Shown piece after piece: positions 6,701-9,045 of a stretch of 9,045 bases of DNA (position 1 is the stretch's first letter; each line of letters starts with the position of its first letter). Source of the DNA: Alphaproteobacteria bacterium. Its GTDB lineage: Bacteria > Pseudomonadota > Alphaproteobacteria > Rickettsiales > SXRF01. Made by a program: the position numbers and the translations under genes. The DNA is taken from the NCBI GenBank assembly GCA_019243895.1, contig JAFATP010000124.1, positions 1 to 9,045 on the forward strand, given 5' to 3'. Under the pieces are notes generated by a model that had not been told where the DNA came from, searched no databases, and saw nothing but the letters and a program-made list of their open reading frames with translations.

Positions 6701-8398
6701 CTATTGCCTGTGGTATAGGCGTAGCTGTTCGTTCTTGCTGTCCAGCACCCGCGATCCTCTCCACACCATTTCCCACCGCGGATTGAGAACCCGCGGCGCG
6801 TCACGGCCGGTGGCAATCAGCAACAAGGGGCACGTGGTATCGTTGAAATCCTCCGCAGGCGCCACATGGCCGCTGAAATATTCCCACATCGGCGCAATGT
6901 TCTCGCCTAAGCCGCCGTTGGCGATGCATTCGTTCCCATAAGGCGAATGCTCCAGGAACGCCCCGAGCTGCGCGAAAACTCCCCGATAGCTTTTCGGCTC
7001 GTTAATCCATGGCAGCAAAAGCGTGAGCGCGGTGCCCCATAACAGCGTGACGGCAGCCAGCCAGATATAAGCAGTGTTAAGAGCGGAGCGCCCGTGGAAA
7101 CGCAGTGAAGCGATCCACATTATCGCCACCACGGCAGCACCCAGGCAGGCGAATGCTTGATCGCCCGGAGGCATGTAGCTCAGTGGCAGCCAGGCCGACA
7201 CCGCATGCGCTATGCGAGCGAATATGGGACCGGCGGGATGCCGCAGGCTCCACCACACGCACCATACCGCGGCGCCGCCTATGCTGGCGGCAATGCGCAG
7301 CAGCATATTCCATACCGCCAGCGCACGTGGCGGCAGCCGCATCAGCATCTGCGCCGCCAGCAGCGCAAAAGCAGGAAACAGCGGCAATAGATAAACCGAC
7401 CGGGCGCTGGCGGATGCCAGCAGAACGATCATGCCGGCTATGGCGAAGGTCAACGGCAATGCACAGGAATCATGCTTCCATCGTTTTTTCCACGCCGCCC
7501 GTAATGCCTCGACGCAAGCAAGCGGAAATATGGGAAATGCAAACAGCGGAGCGACGCGCAGAAAATAGAGGGGCTCATTTTCCGCTCCCAGCTTCGCCAC
7601 GGAAAAACCCAGGAAGCGGCCAAGATTATTATCCCAAAACCATTCGCGGAAATAATCCGGCGAATGCTGATACAGAAGCAGCGGCCAGATCACCACGAAC
7701 GGCAGCGCGGTGATGACGGCCGCCAGCGCCGCCGCGAATGCTTTACGCGTGCGCATGCCCGGCAGCAATACCATAAGGATGAGCGCCGTTATGGCAAGAA
7801 TACCCGGCAGCACCAGGCCTTTGGCCATGAAGGCAATGCCTGTGCCCAGCCCAAGCCACCCGCCCGCCGCCCATGCGCGGCCGGAACGGCATACCCAGAG
7901 CGCCATGCCGTGAAGCGCGATCACCGTGCCGGCGAACAGCGCCGTATCGGTCGCCATCTCATGCGCGTGGAAGATCATTCCGGCTGAGCCCAATAGCAGC
8001 GCCAGCGCAATCCATCGCAACGATTTGCGCTGCGGAAGAGGGTGAAAAACGCTACGGCTCAATTTGAGAAAGAAGAATACGGCCACCGCCATATAAAACG
8101 TGCTGGCAAGCCGGGCCGCATCGTGGAACGGAAGCACGCTTCCAAACCATCGGCAGAACATCACTGCGGTCCAAAAGTAGATCGGAGGTTTCTCCAGGAA
8201 TGGAACACCCGCATTCACCGGCACCAGCCACGTGCCGGTGACAAAAAAATGATAGATGATGCCGAGCGTATAGGTTTCGGTTTGCTTCCAGGGATCATGC
8301 CCGATGCCGCCCGCCAGCAGAAAAATGCCGATCAGCAGCAGCCACTCCCAGCGTGGCGGCGACGCCTCGGCCAAAGCGCTTTCTTTTTTATCCTGCAC
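6701..8398 (-). CDS. ArnT/PMT-like GT-C membrane glycosyltransferase
   Basis: This is a predicted inner-membrane glycosyltransferase that would move a sugar from a polyprenyl-phosphate donor to a periplasmic acceptor such as lipid A, glycan or protein; the true substrate is unknown. The 565 residues contain roughly 10-12 hydrophobic helices and a soluble C-terminal tail of about 100 residues. Family marks are the first periplasmic loop with DPWKQTETYTLGI (Asp35, Glu41), GTWLVPVNAGVPFLEKPPIYFW (Glu69-Lys70-Pro-Pro), and EMATDTALF (Asp151), resembling the corresponding ArnT blocks. In the first loop the Asp-Glu pair often seen in this family reads Thr40-Glu41. I chose the GTG at 8398 because AAGGTGG sits 7 bases upstream. 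An ATG at 8434 would add 12 residues but lacks a ribosome binding site. It converges on parE with 7 bases between the stops, and no terminator is seen between them. Confidence 0.85.
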   Translation of the reverse strand: MQDKKESALAEASPPRWEWLLLIGIFLLAGGIGHDPWKQTETYTLGIIYHFFVTGTWLVPVNAGVPFLEKPPIYFWTAVMFCRWFGSVLPFHDAARLASTFYMAVAVFFFLKLSRSVFHPLPQRKSLRWIALALLLGSAGMIFHAHEMATDTALFAGTVIALHGMALWVCRSGRAWAAGGWLGLGTGIAFMAKGLVLPGILAITALILMVLLPGMRTRKAFAAALAAVITALPFVVIWPLLLYQHSPDYFREWFWDNNLGRFLGFSVAKLGAENEPLYFLRVAPLFAFPIFPLACVEALRAAWKKRWKHDSCALPLTFAIAGMIVLLASASARSVYLLPLFPAFALLAAQMLMRLPPRALAVWNMLLRIAASIGGAAVWCVWWSLRHPAGPIFARIAHAVSAWLPLSYMPPGDQAFACLGAAVVAIMWIASLRFHGRSALNTAYIWLAAVTLLWGTALTLLLPWINEPKSYRGVFAQLGAFLEHSPYGNECIANGGLGENIAPMWEYFSGHVAPAEDFNDTTCPLLLIATGRDAPRVLNPRWEMVWRGSRVLDSKNEQLRLYHRQ

Positions 8399-8405
8399 GC
8401 ACACC

Positions 8406-8412
8406 CCACCTT
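8406..8412 (-). promoter_or_regulatory. Ribosome binding site deciding the glycosyltransferase start
   Basis: On the - strand AAGGTGG differs by one base from the ideal AAGGAGG and lies 7 bases before the GTG at 8398. It favours this GTG over the ATG at 8434, which is preceded only by GCCGTGGA. Confidence 0.5.
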
Positions 8413-8518
8413 CCCACCGCGCCACAAACCACATTCCACGGCGAGTTGCAACGCCATCCGTGAAAATGCTTGCGGGAGGCTTGCAGACATAGCATATGCC
8501 ATGGCAGATTATTCGCCC

Positions 8519-8524
8519 AAGGAG
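8519..8524 (+). promoter_or_regulatory. Ribosome binding site for the 57-aa gene
   Basis: AAGGAG lies 5 bases before the ATG at 8530. It is the strongest Shine-Dalgarno match noted in the window and is the main evidence that this short frame is translated. Confidence 0.7.
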
Positions 8525-8529
8525 CGCTT

Positions 8530-8703
8530 ATGGTCGTTTTTCTACTGTTCTGGATTGTCTATAATCAATTGCGGCCGAAAAACCCGGCGTTGAACGCCTT
8601 GTTCGCCTTGCTTTCGGTACTGCTCTACAAGCTGCTGCTGGAGGGCGATTTCACCCTCACCGGCTTCGCGCGGTCCATTTCCCGCATGTGGCATGCGATT
8701 TAA
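8530..8703 (+). CDS. Small hydrophobic membrane protein of unknown function (57 aa)
   Basis: I do not recognise this protein. It starts MVVFLLFWIVYNQLRPKNP, has a second hydrophobic stretch at about residues 21-38 (LNALFALLSVLLYKLLLE), and ends with an amphipathic tail GFARSISRMWHAI. Two short membrane segments joined by a basic RPK turn suggest a hairpin in the inner membrane with both ends on the same side. The start is well supported: AAGGAG at 8519-8524 lies 5 bases before the ATG. Longer in-frame extensions upstream would use a TTG at 8470 without such a site. The gene is divergent from the glycosyltransferase and is followed by a likely terminator, so it looks like a single-gene transcript. 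Confidence 0.7.
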   Translation: MVVFLLFWIVYNQLRPKNPALNALFALLSVLLYKLLLEGDFTLTGFARSISRMWHAI

Positions 8704-8895
8704 GAGTGCATCGCCGGCGGAGTAGCGGCAGCCACATCAAAGAAGTCACGCCGCGAGGCGATTTTTTTATCTCCGGATCACTCGATCATCGGTGGCGAGT
8801 TGGGCTTCTCAATGCGCCGCGCCGTGACGCGTAGTTTCAATGATCTTGCACGCGTTTAGTTTCGCGTCGACCACAGGGGAAATTTTTTAAGGAAC
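8704..8895. other. Intergenic spacer between the 57-aa gene and tRNA-Gly
   Basis: Apart from the terminator at 8749-8768, this stretch contains no convincing reading frame. It holds an imperfect direct repeat, ACGCGT-AGTTTC at 8827-8838 and ACGCGT-TT-AGTTTC at 8850-8863. On the - strand a possible ACGCG/CGCGT stem lies downstream of the tRNA but has no T tract, so no clear tRNA terminator is seen. Confidence 0.5.
8749..8768 (+). terminator. Likely intrinsic terminator after the 57-aa gene
   Basis: A CGCC/GGCG stem closed by a GNRA-type loop (GCGA) is followed by A and seven T residues (8762-8768), 45 bases after the stop codon. The stem is short (4 bp). An alternative longer fold pairs ATCGCC at 8710-8715 with GGCGAT at 8757-8762, and GCGG at 8717-8720 with CCGC at 8751-8754, ending in the same T run. 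Confidence 0.6.
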
Positions 8896-8970
<75 letters not shown>

Positions 8971-8995
8971 TTTGTCCACGGTCCGAAGAAGGTGA

Positions 8996-9023
8996 TATAT
9001 ACGCATTTTAAAAAGGATTGCAA
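8996..9023 (-). promoter_or_regulatory. Probable promoter of tRNA-Gly
   Basis: On the - strand TTGCAA (9023-9018) is followed after 16 bases by TATATA (9001-8996). This places the start of transcription about 20 bases before the tRNA. The AT-rich spacer fits a strong stable-RNA promoter. The GC-rich discriminator often found at stable-RNA promoters is not obvious here. Confidence 0.5.
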
Positions 9024-9045
9024 GCGATTCAACACGCTCTAGAAT

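Noticed and set aside
7105..7713. 202-codon open frame on the + strand within the glycosyltransferase gene
   Set aside because: Its composition is low-complexity Arg/Ala/Pro, opposite a clear multi-helix membrane protein.
8042..8593. 183-codon open frame on the + strand running past the glycosyltransferase start into the 57-aa gene
   Set aside because: It has no ribosome binding site and no domain; it conflicts with the glycosyltransferase on the - strand and with the well-supported 57-aa frame.

Overview
The window reads as ordinary, gene-dense chromosomal DNA of high GC content, most likely from an alphaproteobacterium. The basis for that is the overall protein character (TonB-type C-terminus, ParE, RmlA/RmlB, Cache-HAMP sensor) and compact gene packing. 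The order or genus cannot be fixed from the sequence alone. No mobile element, CRISPR array, rRNA gene or plasmid/phage signature is visible.

Left part (1-2419, + strand): the 3' end of a TonB-family protein gene overlaps rmlB (rfbB) by 8 bases, and rmlB overlaps rmlA (rfbA) by 4 bases (ATGA). This looks like one translationally coupled operon. RmlA and RmlB together turn glucose-1-phosphate plus dTTP into dTDP-4-keto-6-deoxyglucose, the branch point for rhamnose and other deoxysugars. rmlC and rmlD are not in the window.

Middle (2416-4583, - strand): a convergent gene whose stop codon overlaps that of rmlA encodes a two-helix membrane sensor with a periplasmic double-Cache-like domain, a HAMP domain, and a histidine-kinase-shaped cytoplasmic part. 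The phospho-accepting His and the ATP-binding asparagines are replaced, so it appears to be a pseudo-histidine-kinase. Upstream on the same strand is a 60-residue single-helix membrane protein of unknown function. This pair is the most unusual content of the window.

Right part: parE (topoisomerase IV subunit B, 4708-6693, + strand) lies divergently from the small membrane protein. It converges, with 7 bases between stop codons, on an ArnT/PMT-type GT-C glycosyltransferase (- strand). Divergent from the glycosyltransferase is a 57-residue hydrophobic protein with a strong ribosome binding site and a likely terminator downstream. A complete tRNA-Gly(GCC) with encoded CCA and a plausible promoter closes the window on the - strand.

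The surface-sugar theme (dTDP-sugar synthesis, membrane glycosyltransferase) recurs, but nothing in the sequence ties the two loci together functionally. No clearly new multi-gene system is evident. The degenerate kinase and the two small membrane proteins are the points worth a second look.
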